Shown: positions 17,607 to 26,148 of the stretch, in pieces
Layout: each line of letters begins with the position of its first letter
Numbering within the stretch: the first letter of the stretch is position 1
DNA from: Streptomyces sp. ISL-96
Lineage (GTDB): Bacteria > Actinomycetota > Actinomycetes > Streptomycetales > Streptomycetaceae
Length of the DNA stretch: 64,000 bases
Reading direction: 5' to 3'
NCBI RefSeq assembly: GCF_018614035.1
Contig: NZ_JAGGPA010000005.1
Coordinates: 124,001 to 188,000, forward strand
The notes under the pieces: generated by a model
Seen by the model: only the letters and a program-made list of their open reading frames with translations
Told to the model about the DNA's origin: nothing
Database searches by the model: none
Position numbers and translations under genes: made by a program

Positions 17607-18433
17607 GCGCGGGGCTGGGCGGCGGGGCCGGCGGATGCCGCGTACGCGGACTGCCCGCGACCATCCGCACAGTCGTGGGGGTGGGGATGGGTGTGGGAGC
17701 CGTTCATCTGCGGGGCGCCGTCCGCGTGGTGGTGGTGACCGCCATGCCGGCGGCCCATGACCGGTTCGTGTGCCGGCGCTCCGTCCGCCACCGCCATCGC
17801 CCGTTCGAGCAGCACGCCGACCCCTTCGCCCTGGCGGGCGGAGGTCAGGACCACCTCCACTCCGGGGTTGACCTGCTCGACGTGACCGCGGAACGCCGGC
17901 TCATCGAACCCGACGGCATCGGCGATGTCGGTCTTGGTGACCACCACGAGATGGGCGAGGCCGAAGGCGGTGGGGTACTTCAGCGGCTTGTCCTCGCCTT
18001 CGGTGACCGAGGCGAGTACGACCCGCAAGGCCTCACCGAGGTCGTAGGAGGCGGGGCAGACCAGGTTTCCGACGTTCTCCACGAACACCAGCCGGGTGGT
18101 TTCCGGCAGCCATCCCTCGAGATGCCGGCCCAGCATGTCCGCCTCGAGGTGGCACAGCCCGTCGGTGAGGACCTGCTTGACCGGCACGCCGGAGCGGGCC
18201 AGGCGCCTGGCGTCGTTCTCCGTGGCGAGATCGGCGGTCAGCGCGGCGACCGGCACTCCCCGCTCACGTGCGAGGAGGAGTTCGCGCTCCAGCAGGGCCG
18301 TCTTCCCGCTCCCGGGGCTGGACAGCAGGTTGATCACGGTGGCGCCCCGGGCTGCCAGCCCGGTGCGCAGCGCGTGGGCGGCGGCCTCGTTCTTGGCGAG
18401 GACCGCCTGTTGCAGGTCGACGACTCGGCACAT
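17603..18433 (-). CDS. hypB: Hydrogenase nickel incorporation GTPase HypB, with C-terminal His-rich tail
   Basis: 276 aa. GTPase that, with HypA, inserts nickel into the large subunit. It starts MCRVVDLQQAVLAKNEAAA; P-loop LLSSPGSGKT (about residues 37-46), Switch region TADLATENDA, GNLVCP and the guanine motif VTKTDIAD follow. The canonical N-terminal CXXCGC motif and the N-terminal His-rich segment of many HypB proteins are absent. Instead a His-rich segment lies at the C-terminus (about residues 230-253: HGGHHHH and SHTHPHPH, nine His). It probably stores or buffers nickel. It overlaps hypF by four bases and follows hypA by three. Confidence 0.95.
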   Translation of the reverse strand: MCRVVDLQQAVLAKNEAAAHALRTGLAARGATVINLLSSPGSGKTALLERELLLARERGVPVAALTADLATENDARRLARSGVPVKQVLTDGLCHLEADMLGRHLEGWLPETTRLVFVENVGNLVCPASYDLGEALRVVLASVTEGEDKPLKYPTAFGLAHLVVVTKTDIADAVGFDEPAFRGHVEQVNPGVEVVLTSARQGEGVGVLLERAMAVADGAPAHEPVMGRRHGGHHHHADGAPQMNGSHTHPHPHDCADGRGQSAYAASAGPAAQPRA

Positions 18434-18436
18434 GGT

Positions 18437-18832
18437 TCAGCGCTCCTCGGAGACGGGTTCTCGGGTGCGGTCACGGGCCGGACCGTCTTCCCACCGCACA
18501 CTGGTGATCTGCAGCTCGCGGCCGGAGAGAAGTTCGGCGGTCGCCTGACCGCACGCCGGGCAGCACAGTTGCGGAGGCGTGCCGACCGCCCATTCGTCCA
18601 CGCAGGTCGCGCAGCGGGCGCGGCCGGGCACCGATTCGGCGATCAGTTCGGCGCCCTCCAGGACGGTCCCCGCGCAGGCGAGCTCGAAGCAGAAGGCCAG
18701 TGCGTCGGGGACGACCCCGGCCAGCTCACCTACCTGGAGCCGCACGGAGGTGACGGCGGTGACGCCGCCGGATTTTGCGGCCGCCTCCTGCACCTGGCCG
18801 ACGACGGCCATCGCGATGGACATCTCGTGCAT
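18437..18832 (-). CDS. hypA: Hydrogenase nickel incorporation protein HypA
   Basis: 131 aa. Nickel metallochaperone partner of HypB. The N-terminal MHEMSIA supplies the Ni ligands (His2), and the zinc site is CATC...CCPAC at about residues 74-77 and 93-97. The tail after the domain is short and charged. The ATG at 18830-18832 is the family start. A 135-bp spacer with a small GGTCTCCG/CGGAGGCC-like hairpin separates it from the 35-aa peptide gene upstream, so hypABFCDE might have an additional promoter. Confidence 0.95.
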   Translation of the reverse strand: MHEMSIAMAVVGQVQEAAAKSGGVTAVTSVRLQVGELAGVVPDALAFCFELACAGTVLEGAELIAESVPGRARCATCVDEWAVGTPPQLCCPACGQATAELLSGRELQITSVRWEDGPARDRTREPVSEER

Positions 18833-18967
18833 CGGTCTCCGTCCTGGCGGAGGCCGATAAGGGTGTGGCCGGTCCGCTGGGCACCATTACACGGCGGCCT
18901 GCGGGGGCGGGCTCCGTGGCTCGCCGATGCTGCGCCCCGCGTGCCCCCGTTCGGTGCAGCGGCCGCG

Positions 18968-19075
18968 TCACATCCTGCGGATGTGCAGGTAGCGCCTGAT
19001 GTCGGGCAGGACCTGCCTGACCAGGGCCAGGAGGACGGTGGCGGCGACGGCGCTGCCGATCATGGACTTCTTCAT
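18968..19075 (-). CDS. 35-aa basic membrane peptide in hydrogenase operon (DUF6893-like)
   Basis: The peptide begins MKKSMIGSAVAATVLLALVR and ends RRYLHIRRM: one hydrophobic segment of about 14 residues after Lys-Lys, then a positively charged tail. The ATG at 19073-19075 has GAGGAG six bases upstream, which overlaps the end of the preceding protease gene. It resembles the very small DUF6893 proteins annotated next to actinobacterial hydrogenases; role unknown. A plausible but untested idea is that it anchors or stabilises the otherwise soluble hydrogenase at the membrane. The good ribosome site and the position in a tight operon support translation. Confidence 0.6.
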   Translation of the reverse strand: MKKSMIGSAVAATVLLALVRQVLPDIRRYLHIRRM

Positions 19076-19085
19076 GGTGTGCTCC

Positions 19086-19634
19086 TCATTTCCCGGCCGG
19101 TGGGGCAGCGACGCTGTGTGCGGGCGCTTCGTGAGTGTTCTGGCGTACGAGGTCCAGGACGCATCGAACGGCCTCGGGTACGGCGGCGGCCACCTCGGGG
19201 CTGAGGCCGATGCCCTCCTCGACGGACGCGGGTTCGCATCCCACCACCAGCGTGCGCCGCGGAGGCGTCGCACCGGTTCCGGCACACAGGGTGTCCAGCA
19301 GGGCCAGGACCGCGTCGGGCGACATGTGGTGCCCGTCGAGAACGGCCCCCCCGGGCTCGATGCCGCCCGGTGTTCCGGCTTCGATGAGGTACACGGTCCC
19401 GGGGTCGCCGCCGCGTGCCGTGGCGTCGACGAGGATGAGCGTGTCGTATCCGTCGAGCAGTTGGTACGCGAGGTGCACGCCCCGTACACCGATGTCCACG
19501 ACCTCGACGTGCTTGGGCAGTTGGTGCCCGGCCAGCGCGCGCACCGTCTCCACGCCGAAGCCGTCGTCACCGAGGAAGATGTTGCCGACTCCGGCGACCA
19601 GGGTCCGGCCGCTGCCGGGCGGGGCGGGGTTCAC
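19086..19634 (-). CDS. Hydrogenase maturation protease (HyaD/HupD family)
   Basis: 182 aa. Endopeptidase that removes the C-terminal extension of the large subunit after nickel insertion. Motifs are AGVGNIFLGDDGFGVE (nickel-sensing Asp/Glu), EVVDIGVRGVHLAYQLLDGY and TLILVDA, with the family His in DGHHMSPDAVL. The GTG at 19632-19634 overlaps the stop of the upstream gene. The expected substrate is the large subunit encoded at 23035-24819, which carries a 23-residue extension after the final metal-binding His. Confidence 0.93.
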   Translation of the reverse strand: MNPAPPGSGRTLVAGVGNIFLGDDGFGVETVRALAGHQLPKHVEVVDIGVRGVHLAYQLLDGYDTLILVDATARGGDPGTVYLIEAGTPGGIEPGGAVLDGHHMSPDAVLALLDTLCAGTGATPPRRTLVVGCEPASVEEGIGLSPEVAAAVPEAVRCVLDLVRQNTHEAPAHSVAAPPAGK

Positions 19635-21079
19635 GCGTCCTCCGGGAGGGCTACCTCGTCGGGCTGGAAGTACAGGAACCGTCCCTGTTCGCGGCGGATG
19701 TCCGCGCCGGGATCGCCTTCGACGGTCACGGCGAGGTGCACTCCCCCGTCCACGTCGTGGAGTACGGCCTCGACCAGGGCGCTGCGCCCGTGCAGGAACA
19801 GGTCCTGCGCGTCGGTGCGGCGCAGGCCGGGACGCAGCAGCACGCGGCTGCCCGCGGCGACCGGGCGGCCGTCGACCAGGACCTGGTCGGTGGCCGGGTC
19901 GAGACCGGCGTCGCCCGCCGGATCCCACCAGGGCGTGGCCGGACGGGAGACACCGGGTGCGTCGAACGGGTCGGGCGGGATGGGCGAGCCCGCACCGGAG
20001 AGGCCGGACGGGCCTGGTTCGGTGATCTCGCGCAGGGCCCGTACCGCTCCGTGGAGTCGCTCCAGGACCTCGGGCGGCATGGAGTCGGCCAGGTCGATCA
20101 CGGCGGCGGCCTTCGCGTCGGTCCCGCGGGCCTCGCGCTTCTCCTGATCGGTCAGGGCCGCGGTGCGCAGGGCGAGGATCTCGTCGATCTCGGTGGCGTC
20201 GTAGAGCGCCCCCGGGCTCTCCGGGGCGATGGCGGGGTGGTCCTCCAAAATGATCGGGGAGGACAGCACCAGGTCGGCGCGGCCGGATTCGCCGGCCAGC
20301 ACCGGCCAGGTGTTCCGGTTCCGGCAGGACGCCACCGCGCCTTTGGCCCACTCCGGCGGGTCCGTCATCGAGACGAACGAGCCGGTGGTGAGGCAGAGCA
20401 TGAGGTGCGTGGAGACGAGCGAGTGGGCCAGTGCGGCCTCGCGGTCGCCGCCCCCGTCGGCCGGGGCCCACGTCGTGGTGTTCTCCACCACGGCCGTCAG
20501 CCGCATCACCCGGTACGGGCCGTCGAGTTCGCTCACGGACAGCCGTACGACGCCGACGGCCTCGTCGTACCGGCGGACCAACCGGCCCACCAGCGTGCCG
20601 TCCGTGTCGTGAACCGGTTCGGTCTCTTCACCAGCGGGCCGGGTGAAGGGGACGACGATCCCCTCTCCGGTCAGCTCGGCCACGGTCGCGACGATCTCGA
20701 CGCGTTCTTCGATGCCTTCGTCCCAGGGGACCAGGACGCGGTCATGGAGATGCAGTTCCGGCACCGTTTCGAACGTGCCGTCCGGCCGGGCCTCCTGGAC
20801 GGTGCGCCGCTGGGCGCGCAGGAACCGCACCTCGGCCGCCAGCGTGGCGCCCGCTCTGGGTTCCATCAGGCACTCGGTGCGCTGGAAGGCGGGTTCCTCG
20901 CGGTCGGCGCCCCAGGCGGGCGGTACGAGCACCCCGAACTGCCAGCGCAGCCGGTTCTTGGCCGCCGAGGCCCGGTAGGGATAGAGCACGTAGCCCTCGA
21001 AGAGGACCGCGTCGGCCACCTGCCGCGCGGTGGCGAAACGGGACTCCAACTCCGGGCTGAACACGGCCGTCGTGGTCAT
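19631..21079 (-). CDS. 482-aa hydrogenase-operon protein of unknown function
   Basis: Soluble, acidic, no signal or membrane segment. The N-terminal third has ADAVLFEGYVLYPYRASAAK and RLRWQFGVLVPPAW, the middle has TTGSFVSMTDPPEWAKGAVASC and SSPIILEDHPAIAPE, and the C-terminal part has a compact domain with LVDGRPVAAGSRVLLRPG. I do not recognise a catalytic signature. It is embedded between DUF6084 and the maturation protease with four-base overlaps on both sides, and comparable genes are known beside group 1h hydrogenases, so an assembly or electron-transfer accessory role is likely. Confidence 0.8.
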   Translation of the reverse strand: MTTTAVFSPELESRFATARQVADAVLFEGYVLYPYRASAAKNRLRWQFGVLVPPAWGADREEPAFQRTECLMEPRAGATLAAEVRFLRAQRRTVQEARPDGTFETVPELHLHDRVLVPWDEGIEERVEIVATVAELTGEGIVVPFTRPAGEETEPVHDTDGTLVGRLVRRYDEAVGVVRLSVSELDGPYRVMRLTAVVENTTTWAPADGGGDREAALAHSLVSTHLMLCLTTGSFVSMTDPPEWAKGAVASCRNRNTWPVLAGESGRADLVLSSPIILEDHPAIAPESPGALYDATEIDEILALRTAALTDQEKREARGTDAKAAAVIDLADSMPPEVLERLHGAVRALREITEPGPSGLSGAGSPIPPDPFDAPGVSRPATPWWDPAGDAGLDPATDQVLVDGRPVAAGSRVLLRPGLRRTDAQDLFLHGRSALVEAVLHDVDGGVHLAVTVEGDPGADIRREQGRFLYFQPDEVALPEDA

Positions 21080-21783
21080 GTCGCCGTCCTCTCGGTGACG
21101 CGCGGCGGTACGGCACCGGAACGGGGCAGGCTACGGGCCGGTGTCCGGGGAGCCGCCGGGGCGGCCTCCTCCAGGAGTGCCCGAAGGGTGGCCTCCCACG
21201 AGGGCAGCGCCCGGCGCGAGCGGAACGCGAGAAGGGCGTCCATGGTGTCGCGGGGCAGACGGATCCAGCCGCAGCCGGGAAAGTGCTGTTCGAGCATCTC
21301 CCGCCATACCTCCACGGGCATCCGGTAGGACGCTTCCCGGTCCCAGGGCACCGGCTCGACGCGGAATCCGCCGGCGCCGGTGAAGGCCGTTCCCGAGAAG
21401 AGCATGAGCAGCGGCACCTCGCCGCCCGAGAGGGCCTCGGCGTACCGGGTCGCGGCGACGTCCATGTCGTAGGTGCAGGGCACGACGAGGTCGATTTCCG
21501 TCTCCCCGGTGAAGCTGGGAACCATGAGGGAGACCTGCGCGAACTGCACCGGCTGGAGTGTGGTGCCCCAGCGTGAGCGCTCGCCGAAGAGGTCGGCCAG
21601 CTTGCCCGCCTCCTGCTCGTCGTAACCGCGGCGGGCCGGTTCGATGCGGATCTGGCAGCGGAGCGCGAGGGCGTGCACCCGGGTCTCGTCCGACGCGGTG
21701 ACGCGCAGCCGGAAGACCAGGGTGGGGCCGGCGGCGTACGGGTCGGCGCGCACGCCCGTGCAGGCGAAGGAGAGCTCGGTCAT
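21076..21783 (-). CDS. DUF6084-like hydrogenase-operon protein
   Basis: 235 aa, soluble. It starts MTELSFACTGVRADPYAAGP and contains a beta-rich core (LVFRLRVTASDETRVHALAL, CQIRIEPARRGYD), LFGERSRWGTTLQPVQF and VPCTYDMDVAATRY. This matches my memory of the DUF6084 family, which occurs in actinobacterial hydrogenase clusters. The ATG at 21781-21783 overlaps the preceding stop by four bases. No cofactor ligands are obvious. Function unknown; its conservation in place next to the structural genes suggests a role specific to this hydrogenase class. Confidence 0.75.
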   Translation of the reverse strand: MTELSFACTGVRADPYAAGPTLVFRLRVTASDETRVHALALRCQIRIEPARRGYDEQEAGKLADLFGERSRWGTTLQPVQFAQVSLMVPSFTGETEIDLVVPCTYDMDVAATRYAEALSGGEVPLLMLFSGTAFTGAGGFRVEPVPWDREASYRMPVEVWREMLEQHFPGCGWIRLPRDTMDALLAFRSRRALPSWEATLRALLEEAAPAAPRTPARSLPRSGAVPPRVTERTAT

Positions 21784-22442
21784 GGCCTGCTTCCCTCGGT
21801 GACCGCCCGGGCCCGCTGCCCGACGTGCGCGAAGAACGCCTGCAGAGCGGCCCGTGCCTCGGCTCCGCCGTCGAACCCCTGCCACAGCAGGCGCATTCGG
21901 CCCACCAGTTCGTAGCAGATGTCGATCGGCACCAGGTAGCACTCGGTGCGGCCCTCGTCGCGGCGCAGCAGCAGCGCCTCCACATCGGGTTCGAGTATGC
22001 CGGCCAGCCGGCTGGTGCCGAGTACGGCCTGCCAGGTCGCCGGGTCGAGTTCGCTCTCCGTGGCACCGGCCGGGCTGGGGTAGAGCGCGACCAGCCGGTC
22101 CAGTGCGGCGTTGCGGAAGAAGAAGGCGACACCGACCGGGATCTGCAGGAGGTCCCAGGCGGCGGCGTCGAAGGCGTGGCCCGGATCGGCCAGATAGCGG
22201 TCCGGGACCGTGCGGTAGCGGCCGGCGCCGGGCCGTGCGAAGAGCAGGGAGCACGGAATACAGGCACAGGCCAGGGAGCGCCTCTCGGTGTCCACGAGGT
22301 GGCGGTGGCTGTCGTCCGGGACCGCCACTCCGCACAGGTCGCACCGTTCCTGCTGCGGCGCACGCGGTCCCGCGAACCGGCGCAGACCCTGCGTCCGCGC
22401 GCCGGGTGCCGGGTGCTGTGGCCGGACCTGCGGCGCGCTCAC
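21780..22442 (-). CDS. DUF5947-like hydrogenase-operon protein with cysteine motifs
   Basis: 220 aa. The N-terminal part has CDLCGVAVP (C34, C37) and CACIPCSLLF (about C59, C61 and C64), arranged as a zinc or iron-sulfur binding knuckle, followed by an alpha/beta region (PVGVAFFFRNAALDRLVALY) and a C-terminal PIDICYELVGRMRLLWQG. It resembles DUF5947, found in group 1h hydrogenase operons. Start and stop both overlap the neighbours by four bases. The role is unknown; the cysteines make a rubredoxin-like or metal-relay function worth considering. Confidence 0.75.
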   Translation of the reverse strand: MSAPQVRPQHPAPGARTQGLRRFAGPRAPQQERCDLCGVAVPDDSHRHLVDTERRSLACACIPCSLLFARPGAGRYRTVPDRYLADPGHAFDAAAWDLLQIPVGVAFFFRNAALDRLVALYPSPAGATESELDPATWQAVLGTSRLAGILEPDVEALLLRRDEGRTECYLVPIDICYELVGRMRLLWQGFDGGAEARAALQAFFAHVGQRARAVTEGSRP

Positions 22443-23038
22443 GGCGCCGTCGCCGGAGCCGGCCGGCCCGCTACGCCGGTGGGCGGTCGCGTGCCGATCT
22501 GGAGCAGGGCCGGCTCGGGGGAGGACGGGGTCTCTTCCAGTTCCACGTGGCTCACCTCCGGGGCGAAGCAGGCCAGGGCATCCTCCACGGCCTGCCGGGC
22601 CGACGAGCCCGTGCCGGGGCAGCCGCAGCCTGAGCCGCCGCTGGATGGGGCGGTCGAGCGCAGCCGCAGCGTGCCGGTGGCATCGTCGAATCCGACGAGC
22701 TGCACTCCGTGCTCCCGGACGCTCTCCAGGGCGCGGGAGATCCGTGCCGAGGTGTTCTCGGGGTGGACGTCGTGCAGGACCAGCAGACTGGAGACCAGTT
22801 CGTCGCCGAGCAGCCCGCTCAGCGGGCCGCTCGGCGCCGTGCGCGCCGCGGGGGCTTGCAGCAGCGTCATGATCCGGGCGAGACCCGCACCGTAGAAGTC
22901 CATCAGGACCCGGACCAGTTCCTCGGCCGCCGCAGCCGTTGTGGGGTCGCCGGCGGTGGTCAGCCGGTCGAGGATCTCTTCGACCCGCCGCCCGGCCTCC
23001 TCCGCGTTCGGGGACCGCGGAGCCTCGGGCGCGCTCAT
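22439..23038 (-). CDS. NifU C-terminal-domain-like protein
   Basis: 199 aa. A helical N-terminal half (about residues 1-65) is followed by a NifU-like domain (LRLRSTAPSSGGSGCGCPG then SSARQAVEDALACFAPEVSH). Typical NifU domains carry CxxC for Fe-S cluster delivery; here the cysteines are C138 and C140, a CxC pattern. The stop overlaps the DUF5947-like start and its own start overlaps the large-subunit stop. It probably assists cluster delivery to the hydrogenase or acts as a redox partner. The family call is good; the mechanism is inferred. Confidence 0.82.
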   Translation of the reverse strand: MSAPEAPRSPNAEEAGRRVEEILDRLTTAGDPTTAAAAEELVRVLMDFYGAGLARIMTLLQAPAARTAPSGPLSGLLGDELVSSLLVLHDVHPENTSARISRALESVREHGVQLVGFDDATGTLRLRSTAPSSGGSGCGCPGTGSSARQAVEDALACFAPEVSHVELEETPSSPEPALLQIGTRPPTGVAGRPAPATAP

Positions 23039-24819
23039 CCGGCCAGGCCGCTCAGGCCGGTCGGCATGTGCATCTTCTGCACGGTCTTGCCGCCGCCCAC
23101 GTACATGTGGACGCCGCAGGGCAGGCAGGGGTCGAAGCTGCGGACGGTGCGCATGATGTCGATTCCCTTGAAGTTCTCGGGCGGGTTCTCCTCGAAGATG
23201 GGCGTGTTCTGCACGGCGTCCTCGTAGGGCCCGGGGGTTCCGTAGGTGTCGCGGGTGCTGGCGTTCCAGGGGGTCGGCGGGTAGGGGTGGTAGTTGGCGA
23301 TCTTGCCGTCACGGATCACCATGTGGTGGGAGAGGACACCGCGTACCGCCTCGGTGAAGCCGACGCCCAGGCCCTCGTCCGGTACCTCGAACTTCTCCCA
23401 GGTCTGGGTGCGTCCCGCGCGCACCTCCGCCAGACCCTGCTCCGCGCAGTGCAGCGCGATGGCCGCGGCGTAGGCCTGGAAGTAGGTGCGGGCGCGGTTG
23501 CGTTCCAGCGCGTTGCTCCACTTCGGGATCTTCCACTCGAAGCGGGTCTCGGGCTTGGTCATGGTGCGGGGAAGGGTGATGACGACGCTGTGGCCGGTGG
23601 CCTTGACGTAGCCGACGTCGACGAGGCCGGACAGGGCGGTCGACCACAGGCGGGCGATGGGGCCGCCTCCGGTGTCGAGCGCGAGGTAGTCCTTGCCGTC
23701 GAACCAGCGTGGCGACATCACCCAGCTGTAGTTGCCGTTGAAGTCCCGCTTCTGGGGGGCCGGGATCGTGTGCTGGTTCCACGGGTGGCGCGGGTCGACG
23801 GGGTTCCCGAGCGGGTCGTGCGTGACGAACTGCTCCTTCCCGGCCCAGTCCTCGTAGTAGGAGCTGCCCAGGAGGATGCGGATGCCGAGGTTGATCTCGG
23901 TGAGGTCGTTGGTGACCAGCTTGCCGTCCACGACGATGCCCGGGGTGACGAACATCTTCCGTCCCCAGTCGGTCATGTTGGCGTACGTGAAGTCGCAGTG
24001 CTCGGGGTCGTTGAGGGCGCCCCAGCAGCCGAGCATCACGCGCCGGCGGCCGACCTCCTCGTACCCGGGAAGGGCTTCGTAGAAGAAGTCGAAGAGGTCG
24101 TCGTGGAGAGGGACGACGCGCTTCATGAACTCGACGTAACGCATGAGGCGGCTGAGGTAGTCCGTGAAGAGTTGGACGGAGGCGATGGTGCCCACGCCGC
24201 CCGGGTAGAGGGTGGAGGGGTGCACGTGACGGCCCTCCATCAGGCAGAACATCTCCCGCGTGTACCGGCTGACTTGCAGCGCTTCGCGGTAGAACTCGCC
24301 CTCGATGGGGTTGAGGGAGCGCATGATGTCGGCGATGGTCTTGTAGCCGTGTTCGCCGGCGTGCGGGGCCTCGGTGCGCTCGGCCAACTCCAGGACCCCG
24401 GGGTTGGTCTCGCGGACCATCTTCTCGCAGTAGTCGACCCCGACCAGGTTCTCCTGGAAGATGTTGTGGTCGAACATGTACTCGGCGGACTCGCCGAGAT
24501 TGATGATCCACTCGGCGAGGTGCGGCGGCTTGACGCCGTAGGCCATGTTCTGCGCGTACACCGAACAGGTGGCGTGGTTGTCGCCGCAGATGCCGCAGAT
24601 GCGGCTGGTGATGAAGTGCGCGTCACGGGGGTCCTTGCCGCGCATGAAGACGCTGTAGCCGCGGAAGACCGACGAGGTGCTGTAGCACTCCGCCACCCGC
24701 TTCTGCTTGAAGTCGATCTTCGTGTGGATGCCGAGACTGCCCACGATCCGGGTGATCGGATCCCAGGCCATCTCCACCAGGCCACTGCCGTCGTCGCCGG
24801 CCTTCGTCGTCGGTGCCAT
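23035..24819 (-). CDS. [NiFe]-hydrogenase large subunit, group 1h type
   Basis: 594 aa, catalytic subunit that oxidises H2, probably at trace concentrations. The N-terminal metal-binding motif is RICGICGDNHATC (Cys75, Cys78); the C-terminal one is DPCLPCGVH (Cys565, Cys568, His571), followed by a 23-residue extension to be cleaved by the HyaD-like protease. The DNHATCSVYAQN context after the first motif is characteristic of the actinobacterial high-affinity class (Hhy, also called group 5). The start is the ATG at 24817-24819; a TTG at 24841-24843 would add eight residues without a better ribosome site. It overlaps the NifU-like gene by four bases. Confidence 0.95.
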   Translation of the reverse strand: MAPTTKAGDDGSGLVEMAWDPITRIVGSLGIHTKIDFKQKRVAECYSTSSVFRGYSVFMRGKDPRDAHFITSRICGICGDNHATCSVYAQNMAYGVKPPHLAEWIINLGESAEYMFDHNIFQENLVGVDYCEKMVRETNPGVLELAERTEAPHAGEHGYKTIADIMRSLNPIEGEFYREALQVSRYTREMFCLMEGRHVHPSTLYPGGVGTIASVQLFTDYLSRLMRYVEFMKRVVPLHDDLFDFFYEALPGYEEVGRRRVMLGCWGALNDPEHCDFTYANMTDWGRKMFVTPGIVVDGKLVTNDLTEINLGIRILLGSSYYEDWAGKEQFVTHDPLGNPVDPRHPWNQHTIPAPQKRDFNGNYSWVMSPRWFDGKDYLALDTGGGPIARLWSTALSGLVDVGYVKATGHSVVITLPRTMTKPETRFEWKIPKWSNALERNRARTYFQAYAAAIALHCAEQGLAEVRAGRTQTWEKFEVPDEGLGVGFTEAVRGVLSHHMVIRDGKIANYHPYPPTPWNASTRDTYGTPGPYEDAVQNTPIFEENPPENFKGIDIMRTVRSFDPCLPCGVHMYVGGGKTVQKMHMPTGLSGLAG

Positions 24820-24943
24820 CGTTTGCGCAACGCCCTTCTTCAAGACTTCGTTACGGAGGGGGTCGGATCAGGACGGGATTCAGCCGGGGCGGCCGGGTCC
24901 GCGACCGAGCTGGTGCTGTGCGCTTCGCGCGTCCGGGGGCCGG

Positions 24944-26032
24944 TCACCAGGGCGGCCGGTAGCCGGTCGTCAGCTCGTCTCCCGTGTGACGCCACTTCGG
25001 TTCCTTGTCCACGGTCCTGGCCGTGACGGAGCGGAGTTTGCGGATGACGGCTCCGTACGCACCGCTGGCCGCGCTGGAGACCTTGCCGCCGGGCGGCTCG
25101 TCCATGAACGGCATGAACTTGTCGGGGAAGCCCGGCATAGTGCAGGCGATGCAGATACCGCCGACGTTCGGGCAGCCGCCGATGCCGTTCATCCACCCAC
25201 GCTTGGGCACGTTGCACTTGACGACGGGCCCCCAACAGCCGAGCTTGACAAGGCACTTGGGCGAGTCGTACGTGGTGGCGAACTGGCCCTGCTCGTAGTA
25301 GCCGGCCCGGTCGCACCCTTCGTGCACCGTGGCCCCGAACAGCCACGTCGGACGCAGCTTGTCGTCCAGCGGAATCATCGGGGCGGATCCCGCGGCCTGG
25401 TAGAGCAGGTAGGTGAGGGTCTCGGAGAAATTGTCCGGCTGGATCGGGCAGCCCGGTACGCACACGATCGGGATGCCGGCCTTCGACTTCCAGTCCCAGC
25501 CCAGGTAGTCGGGTACTCCCATGGCACCGGTCGGGTTGCCGGCCATCGCGTGGATGCCGCCGTACGTGGCACACGTTCCGATGGCGACGACCGCCAACGC
25601 CTTGGGCGCCAGGCGGTCGATCCACTCGCTGGTCGTGATCGGCTGGCCGGTCTCCGGGTTGTCGCCGAACCCGCACCAGTACCCCTCCTGCTTGATCGAC
25701 TCATTGGGAATGGATCCCTCGATGACCAGCACGAACGGGTCGATCTCACCGCGCTCGCCTTTGAAGAACCACTCGATGAACGTGTCCGCCCCACCCACCG
25801 GTCCGCACTCGAAGTCGATCAGAGGCCAGTGGACCGCGATCTTCGGCAGGCCGGGCAGCACGCCGAGCACGATCTCCTCGATGCTCGGCTGCATCGCGGC
25901 CGTCAGGGCCACCGAGTCGCCATCGCAACTCAGCCCCGCGTTGATCCAGAGGATGTGGATCGGGGACTCGTCCCCATCGGGTGTGCTGGGGGCGGTCTCG
26001 GACGGGGCCGGGGCCGGCGTTGCTGCATCCAT
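24944..26032 (-). CDS. [NiFe]-hydrogenase small subunit, group 1h type
   Basis: 362 aa, electron-transferring subunit with three Fe-S clusters. The N-terminal motif is LSCDGDSV (C36, D39), where the second position holds Asp instead of Cys; this 3Cys-1Asp proximal cluster is a trait of the O2-insensitive group 1h enzyme. Further ligands are in GTCATYGG, PGCPIQPDNF, and the cysteine-rich distal part CDRAGYYE...CLVKLGCWGP...CNVPKRGW...GGCPNVGGICIACT. There is no Tat signal and no C-terminal membrane helix, so the enzyme is expected in the cytoplasm, loosely membrane-bound. GGAGG lies nine bases before the ATG. Confidence 0.95.
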   Translation of the reverse strand: MDAATPAPAPSETAPSTPDGDESPIHILWINAGLSCDGDSVALTAAMQPSIEEIVLGVLPGLPKIAVHWPLIDFECGPVGGADTFIEWFFKGERGEIDPFVLVIEGSIPNESIKQEGYWCGFGDNPETGQPITTSEWIDRLAPKALAVVAIGTCATYGGIHAMAGNPTGAMGVPDYLGWDWKSKAGIPIVCVPGCPIQPDNFSETLTYLLYQAAGSAPMIPLDDKLRPTWLFGATVHEGCDRAGYYEQGQFATTYDSPKCLVKLGCWGPVVKCNVPKRGWMNGIGGCPNVGGICIACTMPGFPDKFMPFMDEPPGGKVSSAASGAYGAVIRKLRSVTARTVDKEPKWRHTGDELTTGYRPPW

Positions 26033-26148
26033 GGGGCCAAGCCTCCTAGGGGAGGAATACGACGAAATGGTTCATATCGCCTTCGCATTTCTTGATAGCA
26101 GGCAGCCGGTCACCTCGCGACCGCGCCGGGGGCGGATCCGGCGCCGCC

